The notes under the pieces: generated by a model
Seen by the model: only the letters and a program-made list of their open reading frames with translations
What the model was told of the DNA's origin: nothing
Database searches by the model: none
Made by a program: the position numbers and the translations under genes
Source: Streptomyces sp. VRA16 Mangrove soil
GTDB taxonomy: Bacteria > Actinomycetota > Actinomycetes > Streptomycetales > Streptomycetaceae
NCBI RefSeq assembly: GCF_017377775.1
Contig: NZ_JAFVLN010000025.1
Coordinates: 1-64,000 of the forward strand
DNA length: 64,000 nt
Reading direction: 5' to 3'
Shown here: positions 17,054-24,385 of the stretch, in pieces
Numbering within the stretch: the stretch's first letter is position 1
Layout of the letters: each line of letters opens with the position of its first letter

Positions 17054-17610
17054 CAGGCGACGGGGACCGGCACCGGCGCGGGCAGCGGCAGCTCGAAGTG
17101 CACGATGCCCTGTCCGCCGCCGGGCAGCTCGCGCTCGTCGCAGACCTCCTGCGCGAGGGAGCGCCAGAACGGCTCGGCGCCGGTCACGGCGGGGTCGGTG
17201 TGCAGATACAGCCGCTCGTAGCCGCCCGCCGAGGCCACGAAGTCGGTCAGCTCGCGCACGAGCGCGCGGGCGAGGCCGTGGCGCCGGTGCTCGGGACGGA
17301 CGTAGATGCGGCACAGCTGGGCGGTGGAGCCGGAGGGAAAGCGGTCGGCGACCCACTGCGGGTTGGGCGGGGCCGCGGGACCCTGGTCCCTGACCCCGCC
17401 GGTGGCGACGATCGCGCCGCTCGGCACGTGCTCGGCGACGAGCAGGGTGCGGCGCTCGGGGCGCAGGTAGTGGGCGGCCGGGTCGATGATGTCGGCGTGC
17501 CAGCGCGGCACGTATCCGGACTTCAGGTCGCGGTACACGGTGTCCAGCATGACGGCGCGGGCCCCGTCCACATCGCCGTCACCGGCCACGCGGATCACGT
17601 AGTCACCCAT
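17053..17610 (-). CDS. GNAT-family N-acetyltransferase
   Basis: A 185-residue acetyltransferase using acetyl-CoA. Motif A, with the pyrophosphate-binding loop, is RIYVRPEHRRHGLARALVREL; motif B follows around ERLYLHTDP. It is first in a tightly overlapping operon with a peptide-type ABC importer, an MFS exporter and a PPOX protein, suggesting that the imported compound is acetylated, although this is inference. A GAAGG ribosome binding site lies 7-8 nt before the ATG at 17610. Confidence 0.85.
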   Translation of the reverse strand: MGDYVIRVAGDGDVDGARAVMLDTVYRDLKSGYVPRWHADIIDPAAHYLRPERRTLLVAEHVPSGAIVATGGVRDQGPAAPPNPQWVADRFPSGSTAQLCRIYVRPEHRRHGLARALVRELTDFVASAGGYERLYLHTDPAVTGAEPFWRSLAQEVCDERELPGGGQGIVHFELPLPAPVPVPVA

Positions 17611-17657
17611 CGTCTGCCTTCACCTTGCCCGAGCCCGGTCCGCCATCTGCCCGACCA

Positions 17658-17680
17658 TGCTAACTGCAAGGCATGTGCAA
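17658..17680 (-). promoter_or_regulatory. TTGCA direct-repeat promoter region
   Basis: On the minus strand two TTGCA units separated by six bases are followed directly by GTTAGCAT, about 45 nt before the acetyltransferase operon start. TAGCAT fits the Streptomyces -10 pattern TAnnnT. The same TTGCA plus AGTTAGCA arrangement occurs upstream of the XRE regulator near 42050, hinting at a shared regulator. Confidence 0.4.
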
Positions 17681-17693
17681 TAAGCCGCCCGGG

Positions 17694-18212
17694 TCAGCCC
17701 TGCGCCCGCACCACCAGCGCGGTCGCGACCGCCATCAGGCCCTCGTCGCGCCCGGGGAACCCGAGCCCGTCGGTGGTGGCGCCGGAGACGGACACGGGAG
17801 CGCCCGCGGCCTCGGAGAGCACCTTCTGCGCCTCGTCGCGCCGCTTGCCGATCTTCGGGCGCGGGCCCACGACCTGCACGGCCACGTTCCCGATGACGAA
17901 TCCGGCGGCGCGCACGATCCGCGCCGCCTCGGCGAGCAGCGTGAGTCCACTGGCCCCCGACCACTCGGGGCGCCCGGTCCCGAAGTGCTGCCCGAGGTCG
18001 CCGAGCCCGGCGGCCGAGAACAGCGCGTTGCAGGCGGCGTGCGCGACGACGTCGGCGTCGGAGTGCCCGGCGAGCCCGGGACCGGTGTAGTCGGGCGCCT
18101 CCCACCTCAGCCCGGCGCACCACATCTCACGGCCCTCCTCGAAGGCGTGGATGTCGGTCCCGATGCCGACCTGCGGCAGTACGGACGGAAGGGACTGCTG
18201 CTCAGAACCCAT
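17694..18212 (-). CDS. ispF: 2-C-methyl-D-erythritol 2,4-cyclodiphosphate synthase
   Basis: MEP-pathway enzyme (172 residues) that cyclises CDP-ME 2-phosphate with loss of CMP on the way to IPP/DMAPP. Metal ligands are visible as D20 and H22 in GIGTDIHAF and H50 in GHSDADVVAHA. The ATTDGLGFPGRDEGLMAVA segment near the C-terminus contacts the cytidine ring in known structures. The gene overlaps the 3' end of ispD by 11 nt, an operon arrangement conserved in actinobacteria. Confidence 0.95.
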   Translation of the reverse strand: MGSEQQSLPSVLPQVGIGTDIHAFEEGREMWCAGLRWEAPDYTGPGLAGHSDADVVAHAACNALFSAAGLGDLGQHFGTGRPEWSGASGLTLLAEAARIVRAAGFVIGNVAVQVVGPRPKIGKRRDEAQKVLSEAAGAPVSVSGATTDGLGFPGRDEGLMAVATALVVRAQG

Positions 18213-18951
18213 CGTTGGCCCTCCTGCGGGCGAGCACGGCCTCGGCGAGCACGAGGTCGAGCGGCCTGGTCACCTTGAACGCCTCCTCGTGCCCGGGCAC
18301 GAGCACGACCTGGAGGCCCATCCGCTCGACCATGCTGGCGTCGTCGGTGACGTCGTCCGTGACGGTCTCGTGGGCCTGCACGAGGATCGCGCGGTCGAAG
18401 CCCTGCGGCGTCTGCACCGCGCGCAGCCTGGCCCGCGAGGGCGTGGCCACGACGGGCTCGGGGCTGCCGTCGGCGGCCGGCACGACCTCCTTGACGGTGT
18501 CCGCGAGCGGCAGCGCGGGCACGACGGCCGGCGCGCCCTCGCGGACGGCCTCGATCACGGCGTCGACGGTGTCCACCGGGACGAGCGGGCGGGCCGCGTC
18601 GTGCACGAGGACGATGTCGATGCCGTCGGGCAGCGCGTCGAGCCCGAGCTTCACGGACTCCTGGCGCGACTCACCACCCGGGACCACGACGAAGTCGGTC
18701 CGCTCGGGCAGCGCGTGATCGGCGAGCAGGCTCTTCACCTCGGCGGCGCCGTCCGGCGGGGCGACGACCACGACGAGGGAGACGGAGCGGGACGCCGCCA
18801 TGGCGCGGACGGCGTGGATCAGCATCGGGGTGCCGTTGAGCGCGCGCAGCGCCTTGGGGGCGCCGGGGCCGAGGCGCACACCCCGGCCGGCGGCCGGAAT
18901 CACGGCCGCGGTGCGTGCGAGGGCGGCAACGGGACGCGTTTCGTCAGACAT
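18202..18951 (-). CDS. ispD: 2-C-methyl-D-erythritol 4-phosphate cytidylyltransferase
   Basis: MEP-pathway enzyme (249 residues) making CDP-methylerythritol from MEP and CTP. The CTP-binding P-loop-like motif AAVIPAAGRGVRLGPGAPKAL lies near the N-terminus, VLVHDAARPLVP in mid-protein, and ATPSRARLRAVQTPQGF further on, all diagnostic for IspD. The start used here has a 19-residue extension before the conserved core, which is common in Streptomyces. It precedes ispF and follows carD, all on the minus strand. Confidence 0.95.
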   Translation of the reverse strand: MSDETRPVAALARTAAVIPAAGRGVRLGPGAPKALRALNGTPMLIHAVRAMAASRSVSLVVVVAPPDGAAEVKSLLADHALPERTDFVVVPGGESRQESVKLGLDALPDGIDIVLVHDAARPLVPVDTVDAVIEAVREGAPAVVPALPLADTVKEVVPAADGSPEPVVATPSRARLRAVQTPQGFDRAILVQAHETVTDDVTDDASMVERMGLQVVLVPGHEEAFKVTRPLDLVLAEAVLARRRANDGF

Positions 18952-19194
18952 CGGTTCCGTTCAGGTTTGTACGCTCGGGGGTGGTGGGTATGGCCACATC
19001 GTGCCGGGCGCGACGCCTCGACCGGACCCTTCCGTGACACTGGTCGAGCCAGCTGCCCGGGCCCGGCACACCAGGGGATCTTCCGAGTACAGCGGTACGG
19101 GTACGAGGATACGAACATGCCGCAGCGCCCGGCGACACCATCAGGGTCAGCGGGCACCACGGCATTATTCATTCACACGCGACAGCAGCGCGTG

Positions 19195-19677
19195 TCAGGA
19201 CGCGAGAACCTCGTCGAGCAGGGCCTCGGCCTTGTCCTCGTTCGTGTTCTCCGCGAGAGCGAGCTCGCTCACCAGGATCTGGCGAGCCTTGGCGAGCATG
19301 CGCTTCTCACCCGCGGACAGTCCGCGCTCACGCTCGCGACGCCACAGGTCACGCACAACCTCCGCGACCTTGATGACATCACCGGAGGCGAGCTTCTCCA
19401 GGTTTGCCTTGTAACGGCGCGACCAGTTCGTGGGCTCCTCGGCGTACGGCGCGCGCAGCACCTCGAAGACCCGGTCGAGCCCGTCCTGACCGACCACATC
19501 ACGCACGCCGACGAACTCCGCATTGTCCGCTGGCACACGCACCGTCAGGTCGCCCTGGGCGACCTTCAGCACCAAGTAGGTCTTGTCCACGCCTTTGATC
19601 TGGCGAGTTTCGATGGCCTCGATCAGCGCGGCCCCGTGATGGGGATAGACCACGGTGTCGCCAACCTTGAACGTCAT
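19195..19677 (-). CDS. carD: CarD-family transcriptional regulator
   Basis: A 160-residue RNA polymerase-binding protein. The N-terminal Tudor-like RID (KVGDTVVYPHHGAALIEAIETRQI) contacts the RNAP beta subunit, and the helical C-terminal domain (NWSRRYKANLEKLASGDVIKVAEVVRDLWRRERERGLS) carries the conserved tryptophan that stabilises the promoter bubble. In mycobacteria CarD is essential and modulates rRNA and stringent-response genes. Length and motifs are those of the short CdnL/CarD form. The ATG at 19677 has a GGAAGGGG ribosome binding site. Confidence 0.93.
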   Translation of the reverse strand: MTFKVGDTVVYPHHGAALIEAIETRQIKGVDKTYLVLKVAQGDLTVRVPADNAEFVGVRDVVGQDGLDRVFEVLRAPYAEEPTNWSRRYKANLEKLASGDVIKVAEVVRDLWRRERERGLSAGEKRMLAKARQILVSELALAENTNEDKAEALLDEVLAS

Positions 19678-20311
19678 GTGACAGGTACCCCTTCCGTGGC
19701 TATCCAGGGTAACACGGAAACGGCGGGTTCTGAATGGCGTTTTCGCAGGTCAGGGCATATCTCGGGGCTTGACAACAACAACAGGAACGTGCTGCGGAGG
19801 GGGCCGCGGACGGAAGAGGAGGGGGGTATTCGCAGGTCGGAGCGGCTCTCCGGCGAAGCGGAAACCCGAACGTTACAGGCCCCCGATCAGGCATCCAAGG
19901 GGACGAACGTCCCGGTTTGCGAGGTTCAGGGGAGGAGACTTCCGCTACTCCGTTCGGGTACTCGCAGTCCCGTTCGAGACGAATCCGGAATTGATCATCG
20001 CGATTCCTGGGCCCTGGTGATCGTTTTTCCGGACCCTCATGCATTCCTTACCGGAAATCCGCCCGGCCCGCTGGACAGGGCCTATGTGAATGGTGAACGA
20101 GAGGCCATTGGTGACGGTGAGGAGTTCGGGATGTCCGGTGCGTATGCGGCGGCCGAACGATGCCGAGCAGGTCCTGTGCGGACGCTAGGGGCGGGTCGGG
20201 TGCGGCGGCATGAGAACGGCTCGGTAATCTAAGGCCGCTGACAGACCCTTAGGACGGCTTTACATCCCGTGAGCCGTTCGCTCCGCCCACGTTCAAGGAG
20301 TTGCCGCCGCC
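19678..20311. other. 634-bp divergent intergenic region
   Basis: This is the longest gene-free stretch in the window, between divergent carD and the lipoprotein gene, and is more AT-rich than its surroundings. It must hold both promoters. A TTGACA hexamer is present at 19769-19774, but no convincing -10 element follows at normal spacing. The short sequence TTCGCAGGTC occurs twice. Possible reading frames on either strand lack a ribosome binding site or typical codon usage, so I call no gene. Confidence 0.5.
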
Positions 20312-20962
20312 GTGAGCAGCAGCCTTCGACGCGGCGCCCTCGCCGCCGCCGCCATCGCGTTCTCGATCGCCTCGCTCGCCGCGTGCGGTGCCGGCAACAG
20401 CGCGCAGACGCTCGAGGTGAAGCCGGACAACGCCGCGACGACCGTCGGTGACATCAAGGTGCAGAACGCCACCGTCATCACGCAGCCGGACCTCTCGTCC
20501 AAGGGCCCGGCCGTCGTCACCGCCACCCTCTTCAACAACGGCAAGACCGACCAGACGCTCGACGGCATCACCGTCGACGGGGTCGGCAAGACCGCGAAGC
20601 TGACCGACGCCAAGGGCGGCTCGACCATCACGGTCCCGGCCCACGGCTCCGTCGTCCTCGGTGGCAAGGGCAACGCCTCCGCCGAGCTCCCCAACAGCCG
20701 CACCGCCGTCCTGGACGGCAACGCGCAGCCGATCACCTTCTCGTTCAGCGAGGCCGGTGCCGTGAAGCTGCGCGCGTTCGTGGTGCCCGCCGAGAGCTAC
20801 TTCGAGAAGTGGGGGCCGAGCTCGATGCCGGCCACGCCGAGCGCGTCCGCCACGGCCTCCTCCTCGGCGTCGTCCTCGTCGAGCGAGTCGCCTTCGGACA
20901 AGGGCTCGGCGTCGTCGTCGGCCTCGTCCTCCGCCACGGCGACGGCGAGCGCGGGGCACTGA
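20312..20962 (+). CDS. DUF461-like lipoprotein
   Basis: A 216-residue lipoprotein: signal ALAAAAIAFSIASLAAC with lipidation cysteine at about 25. The central beta-rich domain (AATTVGDIKVQNATVITQPDLSSKGPAVVTATLFNNGKTDQTL) resembles the DUF461/PCu(A)C copper-chaperone-like group, but the Met/His copper ligands of true PCu(A)C proteins are not evident. The last 45 residues are a Ser/Ala-rich tail. GTG 20312 follows a CAAGGAG ribosome binding site at 20295-20301. The gene lies between carD and phoP in a conserved position; function unknown. Confidence 0.75.
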   Translation: MSSSLRRGALAAAAIAFSIASLAACGAGNSAQTLEVKPDNAATTVGDIKVQNATVITQPDLSSKGPAVVTATLFNNGKTDQTLDGITVDGVGKTAKLTDAKGGSTITVPAHGSVVLGGKGNASAELPNSRTAVLDGNAQPITFSFSEAGAVKLRAFVVPAESYFEKWGPSSMPATPSASATASSSASSSSSESPSDKGSASSSASSSATATASAGH

Positions 20963-20979
20963 CCCGGGCATGGAACACG

Positions 20980-21018
20980 ACGAAGAGGGCGGGCCCGCAC
21001 CGGGCCCGCCCTCTTCGT
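20980..21018. terminator. 18-bp bidirectional terminator
   Basis: Perfect 18-bp arms (20980-20997 and 21001-21018) with a 3-nt loop lie between the convergent lipoprotein and phoP genes. Confidence 0.88.
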
Positions 21019-21041
21019 GTGTCCGCGACGGAGCCGGCGGT

Positions 21042-21722
21042 CTACGGCTCGAACTTGTACCCCAGGCCGCGGACCGTGACCAGGTAGCGCGGGGCGCCCG
21101 GGTCCGGCTCGATCTTGGCGCGCAGGCGCTTCACGTGGACGTCGAGGGTCTTGGTGTCGCCCACGTAGTCCGCGCCCCAGACCCGGTCGATCAGCTGCAT
21201 GCGGGTCAGCACGCGGCCGGCGTTGCGCAGCAGCATCTCCAGGAGGTCGAACTCCTTCAGGGGGAGGTCGACCTTGGAGCCGGAGACCGTGACGACGTGC
21301 CGGTCGACGTCCATCCGCACCGGACCCGCCTCAAGGGCCTGCGGGGCGACCTCCTCCGGCTCGCCGCGGCGGCGCAGGACGGCCCGGATGCGGGCCACCA
21401 GCTCGCGCGAGGAGAAGGGCTTGGTGACGTAGTCGTCGGCTCCTATTTCGAGCCCGACGACCTTGTCGATCTCGCTGTCCTTGGCGGTCACCATGATGAC
21501 CGGGACGTTCGAGCGGCCGCGCAGCTGGCGGCAGACCTCGGTGCCGGGCAGGCCGGGCAGCATCAGGTCGAGCAGGACGAGGTCGGCGCCGTTGCGCTCG
21601 AACTCGTCGAGTCCGTCGGGCCCGGTGGCCGCGATGGCGACCTCGAAGCCCTCCTTGCGGAGCATGTAGGACAGGGCGTCGGAGAAGGACTCCTCGTCCT
21701 CTACGACGAGCACTCGGGTCAC
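21042..21722 (-). CDS. phoP: Phosphate response regulator PhoP
   Basis: OmpR-type response regulator (226 residues) that activates phosphate scavenging and represses nitrogen and antibiotic genes under phosphate limitation in Streptomyces. Receiver domain: acidic pocket E8-D9, phosphoacceptor D52 (LVLLDLMLPG), K101 (YVTKPF). DNA-binding domain: winged helix with GRVLTRMQLIDRVWG and DTKTLDVHVKRLRAKIE. The GTG start at 21722 follows a GGAGG ribosome binding site inside phoR and overlaps the phoR stop by four bases (GTGA), so the two are translationally coupled. The sequence is near identical to Streptomyces PhoP as I remember it. Confidence 0.96.
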   Translation of the reverse strand: MTRVLVVEDEESFSDALSYMLRKEGFEVAIAATGPDGLDEFERNGADLVLLDLMLPGLPGTEVCRQLRGRSNVPVIMVTAKDSEIDKVVGLEIGADDYVTKPFSSRELVARIRAVLRRRGEPEEVAPQALEAGPVRMDVDRHVVTVSGSKVDLPLKEFDLLEMLLRNAGRVLTRMQLIDRVWGADYVGDTKTLDVHVKRLRAKIEPDPGAPRYLVTVRGLGYKFEP

Positions 21723-22993
21723 GGAAGGACCTCCGGGGCGGCAGGGATGGATTCGTATGCGGTTGTGTCGTCGGGCCCGTGTGCGTCGTCTTCGTCGCGT
21801 ACGTCTCCGGGGCCTTCGGGGATGCGGGTCTGCTGGGTGCGGGACGCGGCGGCCTCGGGCAGCCGCAGGGTGAAGGTGGAGCCCTGTCCCTCCGAGCTCC
21901 ACACGGTGACCTCTCCGCCGTGGGAGGCGGCCACGTGCTTGACGATGGCGAGCCCGAGGCCGGTACCGCCGGTGGCGCGGGAGCGGGCCGGGTCGACGCG
22001 GTAGAAGCGCTCGAAGATGCGCTCCTTGTCCTTGTCGGAGATGCCGATGCCCTGGTCGGTGACGGCTATCTCGATCAGGTCGCCGCCGGGCGCGGTGACC
22101 CGGCGCGCGGCTATGCCCACGCGCGTACGGGCCGGGGAGTAGTTGACCGCGTTCTCCACCAGGTTGCCGAGGGCCGCTGCGAGCTGGCCGCGGTTGCCCC
22201 ACACCCGCAGGTCGGCGGTGCCCCCCGCGGCCATGGTGATCTGCTTGGTCGCGGCGGGCTGGCGGCAGCGGTCGATGGCCTCGGCGACGAGCTCGTCGGC
22301 ACGGACCGGCTCCGCGTCCTCCAGCGGGTCGTCGTTCTGCACCCGGGACAGGTCGATGAGCTCCTGGACGAGGCTGGTCAGCCGGGTCGCCTCGATCTGC
22401 ATACGGCCGGCGAAGCGCTCGACGGCCTCGGGGTCGTCGGAGGCGTCCATGACGGCCTCGGAGAGCAGGGAGAGGGCCCCTACCGGGGTCTTCAGCTCGT
22501 GGCTCACGTTCGCGACGAAGTCGCGGCGGACCGCCTCGATGCGGCGGGCCTCGGTCAGGTCCTCGACGAGGAGGAGGACCAGGCGGGAGCCGAGCGGGGC
22601 GACGCGCGCGGAGACCGCGAGGGCGTCGCCGCGGCCGGTGCCGCGGCGAGGCAGGTCCAGCTCGACCTGGCGTATCTCGCCGTCGCGCCGGGTGTCGCGG
22701 GCCATCTGCAGCATCGGTTCGACGGCGAGCTTCCCGCCGCGTACGAGACCGAGGGCGTACGCCGCCGAGCTGGCCTTGACCACGCTGTCCGCCTCGTCGA
22801 GGACGACGGCGGAGGAGCGGAGCACGGACAGGACCGTGTCCACGCCGGGCGGCAGGGCCGGGTCGGTGTGCAGTGAGGTGCGGGTGGGGCGCTTCTGGTC
22901 GCGTTCGCTCCAGCGGAACGCCAGCATCGCGATCGCACCGGTGCACACTCCGGCGATCGCTGAGGCTGCGGCGACCGCCGCGTTCACGTCCAT
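21719..22993 (-). CDS. phoR: Phosphate sensor kinase PhoR
   Basis: A 424-residue histidine kinase, partner of PhoP. A single N-terminal membrane helix (about 6-26) is followed by a PAS-like linker, the phosphoacceptor H165 in DFVANVSHELKTPVGAL, an N-box (NLVENAVNYSP) and G boxes (DQGIGI, GGTGLGLAIVKHVAASHGG). The short extracellular part means phosphate status is probably sensed through PhoU or the Pst transporter rather than directly, as known for PhoR families. It is transcribed first in phoR-phoP, divergently from phoU. Confidence 0.95.
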   Translation of the reverse strand: MDVNAAVAAASAIAGVCTGAIAMLAFRWSERDQKRPTRTSLHTDPALPPGVDTVLSVLRSSAVVLDEADSVVKASSAAYALGLVRGGKLAVEPMLQMARDTRRDGEIRQVELDLPRRGTGRGDALAVSARVAPLGSRLVLLLVEDLTEARRIEAVRRDFVANVSHELKTPVGALSLLSEAVMDASDDPEAVERFAGRMQIEATRLTSLVQELIDLSRVQNDDPLEDAEPVRADELVAEAIDRCRQPAATKQITMAAGGTADLRVWGNRGQLAAALGNLVENAVNYSPARTRVGIAARRVTAPGGDLIEIAVTDQGIGISDKDKERIFERFYRVDPARSRATGGTGLGLAIVKHVAASHGGEVTVWSSEGQGSTFTLRLPEAAASRTQQTRIPEGPGDVRDEDDAHGPDDTTAYESIPAAPEVLP

Positions 22994-23066
22994 GCCTCCA
23001 GGTTATGCGGGTGCGGCCGGTCCTCCACAGCCGTCCGGGTGGCCACTCGAACACTCGTCGCCCAGA

Positions 23067-23099
23067 GTTCACCTTCAGTACGGAGGTGATTCATTTGTG
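23067..23099 (+). promoter_or_regulatory. Candidate PHO box (PhoP site)
   Basis: Three consecutive 11-bp units begin GTTCACCTTCA, GTACGGAGGTG and ATTCATTTGTG. The first and third match the Streptomyces PHO-box direct-repeat pattern GTTCACC-N4; the middle one is weak. The site lies in the phoR-phoU divergent region, where autoregulation by PhoP is established in S. coelicolor. Confidence 0.6.
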
Positions 23100-23188
23100 G
23101 TGCCGGATCCGGACGCGTACGGCACCCACCGTGGGACCGTGGGGCTGACCCGGTCCCACACGGACCCATGCTGGAAGGGGCACGCCGT

Positions 23189-23863
23189 ATGCGTGACGCG
23201 TACCACGAGGAACTTGACTCGATCGGCGAGGGCCTGGTCGAGATGGCCCGCCTTGTCGGGTCGGCGATCGGGCGCGCCACCACGGCCATGCTCGACGCCG
23301 ACCTGAAGCTCGCCGAGACCGTGATCGCCGCCGACCAGAGGGTGGACGATCTGCAGCACGAGCTGGAGGCCCGTGCGATAGCCCTGCTCGCCCGGCAGCA
23401 GCCGGTGGCGACCGATCTGCGGATCGTCGTCACCTCGCTGCGGATGAGCGCCGACCTGGAGCGCAGCGGCGACCTCGCCCAGCACGTCGCCAAGCTGGCC
23501 CGGCTGCGTTTCCCGGAGCGGGCCGTCCCGCACGACCTGCACGCGACCATCCTGGAGATGGGGCAGCTGGCGCAGCGCCTGATGGCGAAGGCGGCCGAGG
23601 TCATCATCACCAAGGACGTCGATCTGGCGATGCAGCTGGAGCAGGACGACGACGAGATGGACCTGCTGCACCGCACGCTCTTCCAGCACCTGATGGACGA
23701 GAAGTGGAAGCACGGCATCGAGACGGCCGTCGACGTGACGCTGCTGGGCCGCTACTACGAGCGGTACGCGGACCACGCCGTGGCGGTCGCCAAGCGCGTC
23801 GTCTACCTGGTGACCGGCGAGCACGCCGACGACGTGCAGGCGGCGGCAGCGGAAGGCGCCTGA
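23189..23863 (+). CDS. phoU: Phosphate signalling protein PhoU
   Basis: A 224-residue all-helical PhoU protein made of two three-helix bundles. Metal-binding patterns of the E/D-x-x-x-D type recur (RSGDLAQHVAKLARL, YYERYADHAVAVAKR). It transmits phosphate sufficiency to PhoR and dampens the Pho regulon. The ATG at 23189 (MRDAYHEELDSIGEG) is chosen over one seven codons upstream because GGAAGGGG lies 8 nt before it. It is divergent from phoR-phoP across a candidate PHO box and ends in a strong terminator. Confidence 0.95.
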   Translation: MRDAYHEELDSIGEGLVEMARLVGSAIGRATTAMLDADLKLAETVIAADQRVDDLQHELEARAIALLARQQPVATDLRIVVTSLRMSADLERSGDLAQHVAKLARLRFPERAVPHDLHATILEMGQLAQRLMAKAAEVIITKDVDLAMQLEQDDDEMDLLHRTLFQHLMDEKWKHGIETAVDVTLLGRYYERYADHAVAVAKRVVYLVTGEHADDVQAAAAEGA

Positions 23864-23884
23864 CCGGACGCCCCGCCCCGCGCG

Positions 23885-23928
23885 ACGGCGGAGGGCCCGC
23901 ACCGGTGACGGTGCGGGCCCTCCGCCGT
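23885..23928. terminator. 20-bp bidirectional terminator
   Basis: Perfect 20-bp arms (23885-23904, 23909-23928) with loop GTGA separate convergent phoU and the Cys-rich peptide gene. Confidence 0.9.
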
Positions 23929-23944
23929 GTTCCGGTGCACGGGG

Positions 23945-24109
23945 TCAGCCGCAGCAGCCGCCGCACTGGCAGGGGGCGCCCGACTGGCACCCGCAGCCGC
24001 AGCCCGAGCCGCAGCCACAGGCGCCGAGCAGCACCAACTCGGGGACGGGGCGGCTCACTTCGAAAGGTGTCTCGGGCGTCTGGTCGGGCCTGGGGGACTC
24101 GGCAGCCAT
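23945..24109 (-). CDS. mtpA: Cys-rich metallothionein-like peptide
   Basis: A 54-residue peptide. The first 29 residues are ordinary (MAAESPRPDQTPETPF start); the last 26 contain nine cysteines in C-x-C, C-x3-C and CC spacing alternating with glycine (ACGCGSGCGCGC, then PCQCGGCCG). Such density indicates metal chelation. The ATG at 24109 has a GAGGAGGG ribosome binding site; the longer open frame is rejected for lack of one. A phoU-linked metallothionein gene called mtpA is known in S. coelicolor, and position and content agree, so I use that symbol with moderate confidence. The bound metal is unknown. Confidence 0.75.
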   Translation of the reverse strand: MAAESPRPDQTPETPFEVSRPVPELVLLGACGCGSGCGCGCQSGAPCQCGGCCG

Positions 24110-24192
24110 GGTTCCCTCCTCGATGGACCTGCGGGGCCTCCGTGCCGGAGGGCCTCCTCCATTGCATGCCCTGACCGGCGGGCGCATCAACG

Positions 24193-24212
24193 GCGCACGC
24201 GCGCGTGCGCCG
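24193..24212. repeat. 20-bp perfect palindrome, alternating Pu-Py
   Basis: The half GGCGCACGCG is followed immediately by its reverse complement. The inner 18 bp alternate purine and pyrimidine strictly, a sequence type able to adopt Z-DNA. It lies about 90 bp upstream of the Cys-rich peptide gene and about 170 bp before the secreted propeller protein gene. Confidence 0.75.
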
Positions 24213-24385
24213 ATATTTGGGGGCATCCCGCGCATCCGCAGAAACCCCCTCCTCAATCGTCACTGCCATGTCATACGCTGCGCTCCAGCAGCCGCGCCCC
24301 GGTCCGCCATCGGACGGACACGGGCGTCGCGCGGCGCTCTCGTCTCCCGGTCATCCACCGGGTTTCTCTGTGGGGGTACACGACT

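Noticed and set aside
19700..20044. 114-codon minus-strand frame in the carD spacer
   Set aside because: Composition unlike coding sequence and no ribosome binding site.
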